Origin: an uncultured Syntrophobacteraceae bacterium
GTDB taxonomy: Bacteria > Desulfobacterota > Syntrophobacteria > Syntrophobacterales > Syntrophobacteraceae
NCBI GenBank assembly: GCA_937889795.1
Contig: CALBZH010000130.1
Span: 1 to 6,526 of the forward strand
Direction: 5' to 3'
Length of the DNA stretch: 6,526 nt
Position numbers and translations under genes: made by a program. Within the stretch, counting starts at the first letter, position 1. The number at the start of each line of letters is the position of its first letter. Positions 6,120-6,526 of this stretch are shown piece by piece. The notes under the pieces are model-generated. The model made no database searches, had not been told where the DNA came from, and saw only the letters and a list, made by a program, of their open reading frames with translations.

Positions 6120-6526
6120 ATGGCTTGGCCAGTACCCCATTACTCAAGAAAGCAAATTAACAGAGCTGGTCAAATCATCGCGGATGATGATTCCGAAAGT
6201 GAAGATTTCTTTTGGGCCTTCGATGTCGTTAATAATTGGCGTTCTTGTCACGGCTATCCTATCAATACTTTTCAAGCTACGCTACGTCAGAAACTAAAGG
6301 GTATCGATCCTAATGCTTTGGTAGCACAGCGCCTAAAACGCATGCCATCGATTATTGGCAAACTTAGGCGATTTCAATCTATGCAATTGGCAAGGATGCA
6401 AGATATAGGTGGTCTGCGTGCTGTTGTGTTAAATCTTAAGCAAGTTAGGGCTTTAGAAAGAGCGTACTTATCTAGTAAGTTCAATCATGAGTTAGTTGGC
6501 ACAAAAGACTATATTTCAGAGCCTAA
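6120..6526 (+). CDS. RelA/SpoT-domain nucleotide pyrophosphokinase-like protein, 5' part (runs off the window)
   Basis: RelA/SpoT synthetase domains transfer pyrophosphate from ATP, making (p)ppGpp or related alarmones; some small 'toxSAS' members instead modify tRNA 3' ends or make toxic nucleotides. From ATG 6120 (AAAGG six bases upstream), 135 codons are open to the edge. The final 'taa' letters are out of frame (CCT then AA), so the gene continues. It begins MAWPVPHYSRKQINRAG, followed by DVVNNWRSCHGYPINTFQ (35-52), VAQRLKRMPSIIGKLRRF (68-85), matching the RxKxxxSIxxK ATP-binding pattern of RelA synthetases, and MQDIGGLRAVV (93-103), with the presumed Mg-binding Asp95. KDYISEP (129-135) is where the family continues into the (K)xSGYR G-loop, just past the window. 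No HD hydrolase domain precedes it, so this is a synthetase-only protein. Low GC and A/T-ending codons contrast with hisD and cutA, suggesting horizontal acquisition, possibly as an integron cassette. The subfamily and product cannot be decided here. Confidence 0.87.
   Translation, partial: MAWPVPHYSRKQINRAGQIIADDDSESEDFFWAFDVVNNWRSCHGYPINTFQATLRQKLKGIDPNALVAQRLKRMPSIIGKLRRFQSMQLARMQDIGGLRAVVLNLKQVRALERAYLSSKFNHELVGTKDYISEP

Noticed and set aside
6088..6297. 69-codon + strand ORF before the window end
   Set aside because: It is in another frame over the RelA/SpoT gene, whose frame has clear family motifs.
6524..6526. Terminal TAA as a stop for the RelA/SpoT gene
   Set aside because: In the gene's frame the last codon is CCT (6522-6524) followed by an incomplete AA, so the TAA is out of frame.

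Overview
The window is mostly GC-rich (a hand count of one line inside hisD gives about 70% G+C) and carries dense, well-organised bacterial housekeeping genes. The last ~530 bp are clearly AT-richer (hand-counted lines give about 35-47%). A Re-citrate-synthase-type enzyme, an RlpA lipoprotein, HisD, a CutA protein and two kinds of extragenic palindromic repeat suggest a Gram-negative, probably anaerobic bacterium, perhaps in or near the Desulfobacterota ('deltaproteobacterial') lineages. This placement is an inference from gene types, not a phylogenetic result.

Left part (1-4147, + strand): a 612-residue DRE-TIM acyltransferase resembling Re-citrate synthases, with a C-terminal Cache/PDC-like sensory domain; then a 107-bp inverted-repeat element (1888-1994); then an RlpA-type lipoprotein (TTG start at 2071) with a DPBB domain and a SPOR domain; then hisD (GTG start at 2843), one base after the rlpA stop and probably translationally coupled to it.

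Middle (4148-4514): a 367-bp convergent intergenic region with no gene I can support. It holds a textbook GTAG-headed REP doublet (REPIN-like, 4353-4435), the kind of element mobilised by RAYT transposases.

Right part (4515-6526): on the minus strand, cutA and upstream of it an integron integrase gene (intI). The integrase keeps the integron-specific insert and every catalytic residue, at the same numbers as I recall for IntI1. An ochre stop interrupts it at codon 34, where the family has Gln (CAA to TAA). It is therefore a nearly intact pseudogene, or a gene with a single nonsense change. Diverging from it, on the side where an integron carries attI and its cassettes, an AT-rich stretch starts a RelA/SpoT-domain (alarmone-synthetase-like) gene at 6120 that runs off the window end. 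The layout (intI, ~170-bp spacer, divergent low-GC gene) is that of an integron with a RelA/SpoT gene as its first cassette. The attC site that would prove this lies beyond the window.
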